Shown here one piece after another: positions 25,590 through 34,433 of a stretch of DNA of 64,000 nucleotides (position 1 is the stretch's first letter; each line of letters opens with the position of its first letter). This DNA is from Fibrobacter sp. (GTDB taxonomy: Bacteria; Fibrobacterota; Fibrobacteria; Fibrobacterales; Fibrobacteraceae). Under the pieces are notes generated by a model that did no database searches, was not told the DNA's origin, and saw only the letters and a program-made list of their open reading frames with translations. Location: the NCBI GenBank assembly GCA_017642335.1, contig JAGCPF010000025.1, positions 1-64,000 on the forward strand, read 5' to 3'. A program made the translations under genes and the position numbers.

Positions 25590-25697
25590 TTTCTTTCTCC
25601 GACGGAATAAACCGTCCAGTTGAATTATTTGATTTTTTTCGCTGTTAATTCTGTCGACCGGTGGTCTCCAGAATGGCAATGTGGAGAAAGAATCTTG

Positions 25698-26132
25698 TTA
25701 ACAGAGAATCCGTTTTAGCGTGAATACGTAATAATCTTTGGGTGCTTGGTATGCGAGCGGGGTAGGGAACCCGTTGTGTGCGGTAATGCGGGGTGTGCAG
25801 TGGATGCCCGCAGGTGCCGCGGCTCGTCTGGAAAATCCGGAATCGCGCCCGCCGAATCCTTGGAAGTTGCCGCTCCGGAATGTCCGCGAAAGCGTCTGTT
25901 GGCCAGGTCTGCGGGTGAGTAAAACGGCTTCCGATGTCGTCTCGCGGGAGAGGAATAACGGCTCACCAGCAAAGTCGTTGGCGAGAAGGTCGTGGCTTGC
26001 GCCGTCCGAAACCTGGACAGCATCGAAGGAATTCCCGTAATCGTAAACAAAAGACCCTTCGACAACGGCGGCACATATCGCGAATACCGCGATCGTTATC
26101 ATCGAGAGAATGTTTTGCCTAAGGAATTTCAT
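25698..26132 (-). CDS. Small exported or membrane-anchored protein of unknown function
   Basis: A 144-residue frame beginning MKFLRQNILSMITIAVFAIC, a plausible signal peptide or single transmembrane anchor. The remainder is Ser/Arg/Gly-rich (RTFRSGNFQGFGGRDSGFSR) and lacks any known motif; a short YYVFTLKRILC tail ends it. No homologue is recognised and there is no clear ribosome binding site beyond a weak CGGAA. It lies alone between two better-supported minus-strand genes. It may be real, since the start is placed well for export, but a chance frame cannot be excluded. Confidence 0.4.
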   Translation of the reverse strand: MKFLRQNILSMITIAVFAICAAVVEGSFVYDYGNSFDAVQVSDGASHDLLANDFAGEPLFLSRETTSEAVLLTRRPGQQTLSRTFRSGNFQGFGGRDSGFSRRAAAPAGIHCTPRITAHNGFPTPLAYQAPKDYYVFTLKRILC

Positions 26133-26210
26133 TTCCGATGAATATACAAAAACATCGCGCACCATGAGCTGGTGCGCGAGTCAAAGTGGTAAGAAGGTCT
26201 TGCTAAAAAG

Positions 26211-27137
26211 CTACTTCAATACAATCTTGCCGCTGAAATCGACAGACTTGCCGGAAGCGCGGACTACGTAGACGCCCGCGTCAAGGGCGGAAAGGTCAAG
26301 AGCGGAAGTCCCCTGTACGGAGCCCTTCTTGACAATCTGTCCCCGGAGATTGATGATTTCGACGGCGGCGCTCGACGCAATACCGGTGAAGGAAACCTTG
26401 CGACCGCTAACGACAGCGTTCACGCTAGGCGAGGCCCGGAAAACCTTGATGGCTTCTGGGTTGCTCAGGGCTCCGATTTCGAAAATATGGAAATTTCCTT
26501 CGGTTCCGTCTTTGGCTTGAATTTTGAATTTGATGGACACAAGTTTGGCTGCGGCTTCGGGACCGGAAATTTTTTCACCCTTGCCCCATCCGGCCTGCGC
26601 AAAGTCTTCCCAACGAATTTGCTTCGTGGTGCCATCGGTGCTCTTGGGAAGCTTGGCTACCGGGTTGTCGTATTCGAGCGACTTGTCGACGACATCGCCG
26701 AGACCGAGCTCGAGTACGGCTGCGAGAGTGGAGGAATAGGTGATGAAAATACCTTCCCAATCTGTCGCGTTTGCTGCAACCGGGGTCTTGTCATCGGCGC
26801 TGGCTTCGCCGACGACGTTGAAGCCGATTCCGACAAACGGATCGTAGCTCAAGGCTGCACCGGAAAGTACGACGTGGCCGCAAATGCCATGGCAGTATTC
26901 AATGATTGGTTGAAGGGAGTTTGTGTCCGATTCGTTGCCTTTTTTTACCGGCCACTCGACCCTGGAAAGCCCCTTGTCGGCTGAGTCGTTGTAATCGAAC
27001 CAGTAGCCGCCTGTCTGGGTGTCGTTATCAAGACCCGTCTCGACCTTTTCAGTGTCGCCACGCCAAGTGGTGAATGCACCGGCAAATGTGGCTAGGGTCA
27101 ATGCAACTACAGTAGTGAAAGAAATTTTCTTGTTCAT
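26211..27137 (-). CDS. Secreted CBM-like domain protein with C-terminal sorting signal
   Basis: A 308-residue exported protein (signal MNKKISFTTVVALTLATFAGA). Residues about 25-220 form one copy of a beta-sandwich-like module whose landmarks are DWEGIFITYSS, RWEDFAQAGWGKG and LVSIKFKIQA; the same landmarks occur three times in the lipoprotein at 28232. The last 75 residues (VVSGRKVSFTGI, VEIINLRGQIVKKG, LDAGVYVVRASGKS) are a type IX-like C-terminal domain. It resembles CBM11-like folds of Fibrobacter surface proteins, so plant polysaccharide binding is a reasonable but unproven guess. It is divergent from the TIGR02147 regulator, with a 258-base shared gap. Confidence 0.7.
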   Translation of the reverse strand: MNKKISFTTVVALTLATFAGAFTTWRGDTEKVETGLDNDTQTGGYWFDYNDSADKGLSRVEWPVKKGNESDTNSLQPIIEYCHGICGHVVLSGAALSYDPFVGIGFNVVGEASADDKTPVAANATDWEGIFITYSSTLAAVLELGLGDVVDKSLEYDNPVAKLPKSTDGTTKQIRWEDFAQAGWGKGEKISGPEAAAKLVSIKFKIQAKDGTEGNFHIFEIGALSNPEAIKVFRASPSVNAVVSGRKVSFTGIASSAAVEIINLRGQIVKKGSVQGTSALDLSALDAGVYVVRASGKSVDFSGKIVLK

Positions 27138-27311
27138 AGGGTCCTCCAATCAGTGAATGCTCTGAATCATCCCTGCAAGAAAGTTTTGAGCGGAACTATC
27201 TTGCCTATAGATAAACTATACTGATTTGAGAGAATCGTTTGGTTTGTGTACAATTTTTATCGATAAGGCACAATTGTGTGATATGGGTGTCATTTTTTTG
27301 TGTTTTTTTAA

Positions 27312-27358
27312 TTTTGTATCATTTAAAGTTTGATTCATGATACAAAAAGTGCTATATT
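27312..27358 (+). promoter_or_regulatory. Promoter with 11-bp inverted-repeat operator for the TIGR02147 gene
   Basis: TTGATT (27330-27335), 17-nt spacer, TATATT (27353-27358). A perfect 11-bp inverted repeat, TTTTGTATCAT (27312-27322) and ATGATACAAAA (27337-27347), centre to centre 25 bp, overlaps the -35 and spacer. This is the placing expected of an autoregulatory repressor site. Transcription would start about 30 bases before ATG 27397. Confidence 0.65.
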
Positions 27359-27396
27359 GATGGTATGAAGATGAACGTTTCGTATTTGGAGTTTTT

Positions 27397-28230
27397 ATGA
27401 AACCGATAACGGAATATCAAGATTATCGCTGCTGCATGCAGGACTTTTACGATGAACGCAAAAGGACGAGTTCGTTTACTTGGCGTGAATTTGCCCGTTT
27501 GGCGGGCTTCACTTCGCCAACGTATTTAAAACTGGTCTGTGAAGGGAAAAGTAGTCTTAGTGAACTAGGTATTGAAAGAGTGGCTTCGGCCATGAATTTG
27601 GGTGGTTTTGAGTGCGCATACTTTCGTTATTTGGTGCGGTACAACCAGGCGAAGGACGATGAAACGAAAAAGAACGCCTTCGCTAGCATGAAGGATATCG
27701 CGCAAGCCAACAAGATTCGTGTGGTGGATAGCGATGCCTTCACTTATTTCGAGTCTTGGAAAAATCCGGTTCTGCGCGAACTCGTGGCGATGATGCCGGG
27801 AGCCTCTCCCGAGGCAGTTGCCGAAATGTGCTGGCAGCCAATTACTGCTGATGAAGTTCGTAAATCCTTGGACTTTATGGTGAGTGTCGGGATTTTGCAG
27901 CGCAAGTCCAAGAATGTCTATGTGCAGACGGATAAGGGCTTGGTCGGAAATTCCGATGTGATGCCTTTGGTGGTGCGCTCCATGCATCGTGAAATGGCTG
28001 GCTTTGCGCAGAAGGCCATTGACGCATTTGATATCCAGGAACGTGATGTTTCCGGTGTGACCATGGGAATCGACCGCGAGGCCTACGAAGAAATTGTTCG
28101 GGAACTAGATTCCTGCCGAAGAAAAATTGTGGCGATTGCCAACATGAGTAAGGAGCCTTGTCAAGTTTATCGCTTGAACTTGCAGATGTTCCCTTTGTCA
28201 AAAATTACACACAAAAAAAAAGAGGGTTAA
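27397..28230 (+). CDS. TIGR02147-family regulator-like protein
   Basis: A 277-residue protein of the TIGR02147 family, described mainly from Fibrobacter and related lineages. The N-terminus ITEYQDYRCCMQDFYDERKR is followed by an HTH-like segment (TWREFARLAGFTSPTYLKLV, about residues 29-48) and the conserved LGGFECAYFRYLVRYNQA; the C-terminal part (VSGVTMGIDREAYEEIVREL) is a helical sensor-like region. A role as a transcriptional regulator is inferred from the HTH. An operator-like inverted repeat covers its promoter. Its stop is one base from the start of the lipoprotein gene, so the two form an operon, facing away from the related secreted protein at 26211. Confidence 0.82.
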   Translation: MKPITEYQDYRCCMQDFYDERKRTSSFTWREFARLAGFTSPTYLKLVCEGKSSLSELGIERVASAMNLGGFECAYFRYLVRYNQAKDDETKKNAFASMKDIAQANKIRVVDSDAFTYFESWKNPVLRELVAMMPGASPEAVAEMCWQPITADEVRKSLDFMVSVGILQRKSKNVYVQTDKGLVGNSDVMPLVVRSMHREMAGFAQKAIDAFDIQERDVSGVTMGIDREAYEEIVRELDSCRRKIVAIANMSKEPCQVYRLNLQMFPLSKITHKKKEG

Positions 28231-28231
28231 T

Positions 28232-30082
28232 ATGAAAAGATGTATGGAAACAAGCATTATTTGTTTGGGGCTTTTAGGCGCCCTTTCATTAACTGCGTGT
28301 TCTGGAGATTCCGTGACTGCCAAACATTACGGCACTACCGAAGAAAAGAATGCTTTCTGGGACGAATCGTCCAACCTTAAGGCTTGGAGCGTCATCAATG
28401 GATCCAATATCAGTCTGGATGCGTCCAAGAAGACCTTGGCTGGTCGAGTCTCGTTCGATAAGTCCGGCAAGAGTGGCTTGAACCGTGCCGGCATTGTCTA
28501 CGATGCGTCCAACGAGGATGGTTCTCCTGTCGACCTTTCCGAAAATAGCGACGGCTTGTGCATTACTTACCAGTCTGACTTCGACGTGGAAGTCAGACTG
28601 GATGACGGTGAATACACAAAATCTTCCGTTGATTCGGATTTGCCGTTTGCAAGCTTCACGACGAAGGAAAACGGGAAAGAATCCTATTGTGTGACATGGA
28701 AAGATTTCATGATGAAGGATTCTGATTCGGATGGATCTTCCTTCGCCAAGAAAGTCCGTTCCGTGCAGATCATCTTTGTCGGCGAGTCGGGCTCATCGGG
28801 TAAATTTGACATCCAGCGATTGGCCCCCTACACTCGTTGGGAGATGTGGTGGAGCAAGATTGATATTAACCACGTAAAGACGGGCTTCGATGAAGGCGAC
28901 GAGGGTACAGCCGGCGAATGGACGTATTTCGGGGATTCTGCTGAAGCCTACATTGAATTCGCTTATGGAGGTGAATTCGAACCTACGGATGGCGGTTATA
29001 TTGGAAATGTCATTTTCACTGGCTCCAGTTCGAATCCGGATGTCGGGCTCCAGTTCCTTGTTGCGGGAAAATCTACCGAAAATGGTACGGAAGTTATTCA
29101 TTCGGCGGATGTATCGACAAAATGGAAAGGCATATGTCTAGAATATGAATCCCAGATGGATATCGAAATGCAGCTCGTTCCCGAGAATGCAAACGAAAAC
29201 AACATTCTCAAGCTGACTTTCGCCAAGAACGACGATGTGAATGATACGACTCATAGCACTGAAGACGAATCGAAGAGAGCCTCCCATATGGAAACCAAAT
29301 GTTACAAATTCGCGGATGTGCCAAATTCTGAAACCGTCCTGAAGAAATTGACGACTGTTCGCTTGAAATTTGTAAAGGAAAATAATTCCGGAACGCTCTT
29401 TACTGTTAATCGCATTAGCTACCTGATGCCTGAAAACCTTGCGGTGAATAACGTTGGCGACTACAAGGATGTTAAGCCGACGGAGTCTTCTGATCACAAG
29501 TCTGGAAAGAGCTTCTTGTGGAATGGTGCAAAAGACGGAGACCAGGTAGACCTTGGTATTTCCGGTGCAACGGCTGGCGGAATTTGGACCAACACTTTCG
29601 AGGCAGATGAAATCTTCAATTACAACTTCCCCGATGACGTGGAATATGATGAAGACGGGAACGCTATTCCGTCCTTGGTGAGCAAGTATCACGAATTTAC
29701 GATGTATGTGAAAACGGACGAAGGGTCCATTGATTTGGACAGCATCGCTTCCATTGGATTCAATACCGTCAGTTCGAACATGGATCCGGCCGACATCAGT
29801 GCATGGGGTGGCTTCTGCATACATTACAGCACTTACAACTATATCAGGATTGTTATCGTCACCGACTATGACGCCAACAAGTACTGGTATGCCGATGTCG
29901 ATTATTCCGACGACAAGGTGTGGGGCAAGGTCTCCTGGGATGCGTTCAAGAATATCGACGAAGAATCGAACGAAAAGATCGAAGATGTCGTTGGAAAAGT
30001 CACCAGGGTTCAGCTCCAGTTCCTCACGGATGGCGAAAACATCATCGACAGGTTTGGATCCTACGACCAATGTGGTGAATAA
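28232..30082 (+). CDS. Lipoprotein with three CBM-like modules
   Basis: A 616-residue surface-type lipoprotein: lipobox SLTACS near residue 23, then three tandem modules (about 35-205, 206-405 and 410-610). Each repeats the same landmarks: NSDGLCITYQSDFDVEV, KWKGICLEYESQMDIEM and WGGFCIHYSTYNYIRI for the central strands, then TWKDF, KFADV or SWDAF, then VRSVQIIF, LTTVRLKF or VTRVQLQF. The same module occurs once in the secreted protein at 26211. The fold looks like a CBM11/CBM-like beta sandwich; carbohydrate binding is inferred. It lacks a type IX-like tail, as expected for a lipid-anchored partner. It is co-transcribed with the TIGR02147 gene. Confidence 0.75.
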   Translation: MKRCMETSIICLGLLGALSLTACSGDSVTAKHYGTTEEKNAFWDESSNLKAWSVINGSNISLDASKKTLAGRVSFDKSGKSGLNRAGIVYDASNEDGSPVDLSENSDGLCITYQSDFDVEVRLDDGEYTKSSVDSDLPFASFTTKENGKESYCVTWKDFMMKDSDSDGSSFAKKVRSVQIIFVGESGSSGKFDIQRLAPYTRWEMWWSKIDINHVKTGFDEGDEGTAGEWTYFGDSAEAYIEFAYGGEFEPTDGGYIGNVIFTGSSSNPDVGLQFLVAGKSTENGTEVIHSADVSTKWKGICLEYESQMDIEMQLVPENANENNILKLTFAKNDDVNDTTHSTEDESKRASHMETKCYKFADVPNSETVLKKLTTVRLKFVKENNSGTLFTVNRISYLMPENLAVNNVGDYKDVKPTESSDHKSGKSFLWNGAKDGDQVDLGISGATAGGIWTNTFEADEIFNYNFPDDVEYDEDGNAIPSLVSKYHEFTMYVKTDEGSIDLDSIASIGFNTVSSNMDPADISAWGGFCIHYSTYNYIRIVIVTDYDANKYWYADVDYSDDKVWGKVSWDAFKNIDEESNEKIEDVVGKVTRVQLQFLTDGENIIDRFGSYDQCGE

Positions 30083-30105
30083 TAAACTCTAAGGGTTGAT
30101 AAAAC

Positions 30106-30135
30106 AATAGCCGCGAGAAATCGCGGCTATTTCTG
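30106..30135. terminator. Bidirectional terminator after the three-module lipoprotein gene
   Basis: A perfect 11-bp stem AATAGCCGCGA/TCGCGGCTATT (30106-30131) with a GAAA tetraloop. It lies between convergent genes at 30082 and 30165. Confidence 0.88.
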
Positions 30136-30164
30136 TATAATTCGCTGGATTAGGGACTTTCGGA

Positions 30165-32177
30165 TTACTTGTAGTACACGCAGTTTGTGGTGCTGCTTCC
30201 GAAGCATTGTTTCTGCATGCCGTCGACGCTGCTCACGGCGGCGGGCTGGCCCACATTCGAGACCATCTTGCTGCCGTTGAATGTCGGCTTGAATGCGATT
30301 TCGGAAGTGCCGTAGTAGTTGCCGGCAGTGAAGGTCACGCTGTACTGCGTGCCTTCTTCGGAGTTGTTCGTGCCGAAGCCGAGCATCTTGCCGCCCTTGA
30401 TATTTGTCTCGCCGTTGGAATCGACCATGCCGCCCATGCCGCCGTTCATGCGGCATTCGATGATGACGACCCCGCCGGTCATGTCGATATCGCCGTTGCT
30501 GTCCATGCCGTCGGTGTCGCCCGTGCCCACGTAGAGGTAGTGGAAACCGCCGGTGACCTTGATCTTGCTGCCGTCGCTGCCGAAACCGAATCCGCCGCCC
30601 ATGCCGCCGCCCGGGCGGCCGCCGTTGTTCCCGCCGGTGCTGCTCGATGCGTTCGCTCCGGCCGCGTTCCAGGCGTCGTTCGTGGTGACCACGCTCGTGA
30701 CGCCGCCCTCGAAGTTCATGTAGGCCGCTTCCATGCCCTCGTAGGCCATGGTGACCTCGACGGTGCCGCCCTTGATGGTCAACGTCTGTTCGGCGTGGAC
30801 GCCGTCGTCGTCGGACTTGACCGTCGCGAAACCGCCGGTGATGGTGAGGTTGCCGTCGCTGTGGATGCCGTCGTCACGGCTGTTGATTTCGATTTTGCCC
30901 GCCTCGATGACGATGTTCGAGTCGGCCTTGAATCCCTTCATGCTGGAGTCGGGGGAGCAGGAATTGCCGCCCATGCCGAATCCCATCCCGCCGCCTCTGC
31001 CACCCTGGCTGCCGGTGCTGTTGCCTTGGCATGTCTGGCCGCCGCCCGCCGTAATTTTGATGGTCGGTTCGTCGGTAGTCTCGCCCTTGGTGATAAGCAC
31101 GGTGTTGTTCGCGCTGATGCCGTCGTAGCCCGCCGTGATGGTGATGCTTCCGCCGGCAATCTTGACGTTGCCCTTGCCCTGCGCGAGCGCTGCGGCGTCA
31201 TCCTCGTCGCTCTTGATGCCGTCGCCCTTGGCCGCGTTCACGGTGATGGTGCCGCCGTTGATGGTGAGCGAGGCCTTGCCCTTGATGCCGCAGTTTGCCG
31301 CCGTGACGTTAAGGGTGCCGGTACTTTTTTTGATTTTGAGGTCATTGCTCGTGTGGATGCCGTTGTTGTAGTTCGCCTTGACGGTGAGGCTTCCGCTGCC
31401 CTTGATGCTCAGGTCGTCCTTCGCGTAGATGGCGGCCTTCGTCGTGTCCGTTCCGTTGTTACCCGTGTACGTCTTGGAGCGCGTCGCGCCGTCTTCGACG
31501 GAGTTCGTGGTGCCCTTGACCAGGTGGAGCTCGGTTTTTTCGGCGTTCTGCACGTAGATGGGCGCGTCGCTGCTCTTGAGCGAGACCCCGTTCAAGAAAA
31601 GGTCGACCTTGCCGGTGTCGGTCGCCGCGGTGTTCACGATGACCTGGTAGTCGCTGGCTGTGCCCGTGAGGTAGTAGTTGCCGGAGCACTTGACGGTGAC
31701 GACTCCGGCCGCCTTCTCGAGGCATCCGTTGTCGTTGGCGATGGTGACGTCGGTGCCGCTGAAAGTGAGGGTCGTCTCGCTGCCGTCGAGTTTAACGTTG
31801 TCGTCTTCCTCGTTGTCGTCGGAACCTTCGCCGGGTTTTGGTGTCGGTGTCGTCTGGGATGCAGAACTTGCGGGATCGGTGTCGGCGCTTGTCGCCGTCG
31901 CCGCGGAGCCGGGCTTCTGCGCGGGATCGGCGGGGGTGGAGCCCGAGCTGGTCGGGGTCGTGGCGGGCGTCTTCTCGTCGGCCTGCTTGCCTGTCGATGA
32001 GTTGGGACTGGTCTGCTGCGCGTCGGGGGAGTCCGTTGTCGCTCCGCTTGAAATCTCAGTGAGGTTTCCGTCGCCCTGGAGGGCGGATTCTTGCGGCGAT
32101 ACGCTGGAAGAGCTGTCTCCACAGGCAATGATGAACACAGATGCGATCCCGAACGGGATAGTCTTGAGAATACTCAT
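30165..32177 (-). CDS. Cthe_2159-like carbohydrate-binding lipoprotein (DUF4353 type)
   Basis: A 670-residue predicted lipoprotein: lipobox FIIACG near residue 19, then a long Ser/Pro/Thr/Ala linker (about 20-125), then a right-handed beta-helix-like region of short repeats such as GNLTITGGFATVKSDDDGVH, KGKASLTINGGTITVNAAKG and DDLSIKGSGSLTVKANYNNG. This matches the DUF4353/Cthe_2159 family; the Clostridium thermocellum member binds cellulose and pectic acid. Gly/Met-rich loops (RGGGMGFGMGGN, GGGMGGGFGFG) interrupt the repeats. It probably sits on the cell surface and takes part in plant cell-wall adhesion. A shared terminator ends it against the convergent lipoprotein gene. Confidence 0.82.
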   Translation of the reverse strand: MSILKTIPFGIASVFIIACGDSSSSVSPQESALQGDGNLTEISSGATTDSPDAQQTSPNSSTGKQADEKTPATTPTSSGSTPADPAQKPGSAATATSADTDPASSASQTTPTPKPGEGSDDNEEDDNVKLDGSETTLTFSGTDVTIANDNGCLEKAAGVVTVKCSGNYYLTGTASDYQVIVNTAATDTGKVDLFLNGVSLKSSDAPIYVQNAEKTELHLVKGTTNSVEDGATRSKTYTGNNGTDTTKAAIYAKDDLSIKGSGSLTVKANYNNGIHTSNDLKIKKSTGTLNVTAANCGIKGKASLTINGGTITVNAAKGDGIKSDEDDAAALAQGKGNVKIAGGSITITAGYDGISANNTVLITKGETTDEPTIKITAGGGQTCQGNSTGSQGGRGGGMGFGMGGNSCSPDSSMKGFKADSNIVIEAGKIEINSRDDGIHSDGNLTITGGFATVKSDDDGVHAEQTLTIKGGTVEVTMAYEGMEAAYMNFEGGVTSVVTTNDAWNAAGANASSSTGGNNGGRPGGGMGGGFGFGSDGSKIKVTGGFHYLYVGTGDTDGMDSNGDIDMTGGVVIIECRMNGGMGGMVDSNGETNIKGGKMLGFGTNNSEEGTQYSVTFTAGNYYGTSEIAFKPTFNGSKMVSNVGQPAAVSSVDGMQKQCFGSSTTNCVYYK

Positions 32178-32324
32178 GTTTTAACCAACCAATAAGTGTG
32201 CTTGTTTTTTTCAGAAAATAAGTTTTTCCCTATAACAGCCATATGGGCGAAATATTTTTTTTTCACCCAATGTGAAGAATTTCACGGGTTTTTGGTTGTT
32301 TTTTGAGCGAAATGGGGGATTTGG

Positions 32325-33758
32325 TTACATTTTTTTGATGAAGCGGAGGGCTTTTTGGATGGTCGTCTGGGCTCTGGTCTTGCCGTAGGGGGCGCGGAAG
32401 AACCGGATGACATCGAAACCGCACTGCTTCATGACGTTCCTTTCGTGGCTGAACGTCTTGAAGCCGTAAAAGCCGTGGTAATTGCCGATGCCGCTATTGC
32501 CGACACCGCCGAACGGGACCGACAAGTTCTCTATCTGGATGACGCAGTTGTTGACGCAGGTGGAACCGGCCGTGGTCTGTGCGATGACGGACTGGATTGT
32601 TTTCTGCGACTTGCCGAAGATGTACAGTGCAAGCGGTTTTGGGAAGTCCTGCACGAATCGGATGGCGTCCTCGGGCGAATTGTAGGCGAGGATGGGGAGA
32701 ACCGGGCCGAAAATTTCGCAGGACATTACCTTCATTTGGGGGGTGACATCCTTGAGTACGGTGGGGGCGACATAGCGGTCCCCGATGTTGCATATGCCGC
32801 CGATGGTAACGGAGGCTCCTTTCTCTACGGCATCATGGATATAGTTCTGGAGTCTTTCTGTCGCGCTCTTGTCGATAATCCTCGGGAAGTCGACGTTTTT
32901 CTGGCGGTCTTCCTCGGTTTCGCCATACATGGCCTTGATGCTTTTGACGAGTTCGTTGGCAAGTTCGCCGACCTTGTGGCGGGCGCAGAGAACGTAGTCG
33001 GGCGCGATGCAGGTCTGCCCGGCGTTGATGAGCTTGCCCCATGAGATTTTCTGGGCGGCATCCTGCATGTCGGCGTCGTCTAGGACGATTGCTGGGGATT
33101 TTCCGCCCAGTTCGAGCGTGAGTCCGGCGTGGACCTTTTGGCTCATTTCACCGACATGGGCGCCGATCTTGGGACTGCCGGTAAAGAACACGTGGTCGAA
33201 GGGGAGCTTTAGCAGGACATCTCCGACAGACGAACCGGACGCCTCGATGATGGCAATTTCGTCTTTCTCGAAAATGGATTCAAAAAGCGATGCGAGGAAT
33301 GCGCTCACGTTCGGGGTCTTGTTGCTCGGCTTGGCGATGATGACGTTTCCGGCGGCGATGGCCGAGACAATAGGCGAGACCAGGAGGAGCAGGGGATAGT
33401 TCCACGGGGACATGATGAGCACGCGTCCCTTGGGCTCGAATCTCGAGTAGCTGCTTGTTGTCGGCAGGATGAGGGTACGCTTTGCGGTCTTGTCCTTCAT
33501 CCATTTCTTGAGATGCCTGGTGGCGTAGTCGATTTCTTCGATGGCGGGGAGGAGTTCCGTCGTCCATGCCTCGAATTCGCTCTTGCGGAAATCTTTCCAG
33601 ATGGCATCAAAAAAATCGCCCTTTTTTTCGATGAGGGCCTTGCGGAGTTTTTTGAGCTTGGCGATTCGTTCTTTTGCCGATGTGACGGCTACAGACCAGC
33701 GTTTGCAGCCTTGGTCTTCGAAAAGGATGTTAATTTGTCTTGAATCTGTGAAACGCAT
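32325..33758 (-). CDS. Class 3-type aldehyde dehydrogenase
   Basis: A 477-residue NAD(P)-dependent aldehyde dehydrogenase. Landmarks: MSPWNYPLLLLVSPIVSAIA, the cofactor loop FFTGSPKIGAHVGE, catalytic general base Glu in LELGGKSPAIV and catalytic Cys in NAGQTCIAPDYVL, with CEIFGPVLPI and PFGGVGNSGIGNYHG near the end. The short overall length, the insertion-free N-terminus and the C-terminal hydrophobic/basic tail resemble class 3 (fatty aldehyde) enzymes. The substrate cannot be set from sequence. A 27-residue N-terminal extension before the family start (VTSAKERIAKLKKLRKA) is present; the real start may be internal. Single gene, divergent from the carbonic-anhydrase-like gene. Confidence 0.9.
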   Translation of the reverse strand: MRFTDSRQINILFEDQGCKRWSVAVTSAKERIAKLKKLRKALIEKKGDFFDAIWKDFRKSEFEAWTTELLPAIEEIDYATRHLKKWMKDKTAKRTLILPTTSSYSRFEPKGRVLIMSPWNYPLLLLVSPIVSAIAAGNVIIAKPSNKTPNVSAFLASLFESIFEKDEIAIIEASGSSVGDVLLKLPFDHVFFTGSPKIGAHVGEMSQKVHAGLTLELGGKSPAIVLDDADMQDAAQKISWGKLINAGQTCIAPDYVLCARHKVGELANELVKSIKAMYGETEEDRQKNVDFPRIIDKSATERLQNYIHDAVEKGASVTIGGICNIGDRYVAPTVLKDVTPQMKVMSCEIFGPVLPILAYNSPEDAIRFVQDFPKPLALYIFGKSQKTIQSVIAQTTAGSTCVNNCVIQIENLSVPFGGVGNSGIGNYHGFYGFKTFSHERNVMKQCGFDVIRFFRAPYGKTRAQTTIQKALRFIKKM

Positions 33759-33892
33759 GTTGGGGATAGGGGGGTGGATTACCTACTAAAGTAGCATTAT
33801 TTCGGGATTTCACTGTGTAACGAGTTGCTTATTTAATTGTTACTGGGGGGTGGGTACTTATCGAATGCTGTTTTTTTATGTACATTAGCGAT

Positions 33893-34408
33893 ATGTCTTC
33901 ATTAATTGATTATAAGGGAAAATCGCCCAAGATTGGCGAACGGGTCTTCCTCGCCGAGGGGGCGAGGATTATCGGCGACGTGGAAATCGGGGACGATTCT
34001 TCCGTATTCTACAATGCAGTTCTCAGGGCGGACTTGGCCGAAATCCGCATCGGGCGTAGGTCCAACATCCAGGACAATGTGACGGTCCACCTTTCTACGG
34101 ATGTCGGTGTGCACATCGGCGACGATGTGATTGTCGGCCACAACGCCGTGCTGCACGCCTGCACCATCGATGACCGCGTGCTTGTGGGCATGGGGGCGAT
34201 TATTATGGATGGCGCTCACATCAAGTCCGACTGCATCGTCGGGGCCGGGGCCCTGGTCACGCAGGACAAGGAATTTCCGGAGCGAACCTTGATTGTCGGG
34301 TCGCCTGCACACGTTGTTCGGGAACTTTCAGAAACAGAGATTCGCAAGGCCCACGAAAATGCCGAGCATTATCTCGTAATCAAGGACGAATTGTTGAAGA
34401 AAGGGTGA
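33893..34408 (+). CDS. Gamma-carbonic anhydrase-like hexapeptide protein
   Basis: A 171-residue left-handed beta-helix protein built of hexapeptide repeats (IIGDVEIGDDSSVFYNAVLR, VGMGAIIMDGAHIKSDCIVG). Three histidines, in TVHLSTDVG and VGHNAVLHAC, fit the metal ligands of the gamma-carbonic anhydrase/YrdA/PaaY family. Many members have no measurable carbonic anhydrase activity, so function is left open. ATG 33893 (MSSLIDYKGKSP) is chosen; ATG 33878 is also possible. The diacylglycerol kinase-like gene starts 25 bases after it, so this may be the first gene of the lipid operon that follows. Confidence 0.85.
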   Translation: MSSLIDYKGKSPKIGERVFLAEGARIIGDVEIGDDSSVFYNAVLRADLAEIRIGRRSNIQDNVTVHLSTDVGVHIGDDVIVGHNAVLHACTIDDRVLVGMGAIIMDGAHIKSDCIVGAGALVTQDKEFPERTLIVGSPAHVVRELSETEIRKAHENAEHYLVIKDELLKKG

Positions 34409-34433
34409 AATTTCTTATTTTTGTCGAACCGGT

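Noticed and set aside
30207..32000. A 597-codon plus-strand frame opposite the Cthe_2159-like gene
   Set aside because: Val/Ala/Asp-rich antisense translation without a known pattern.
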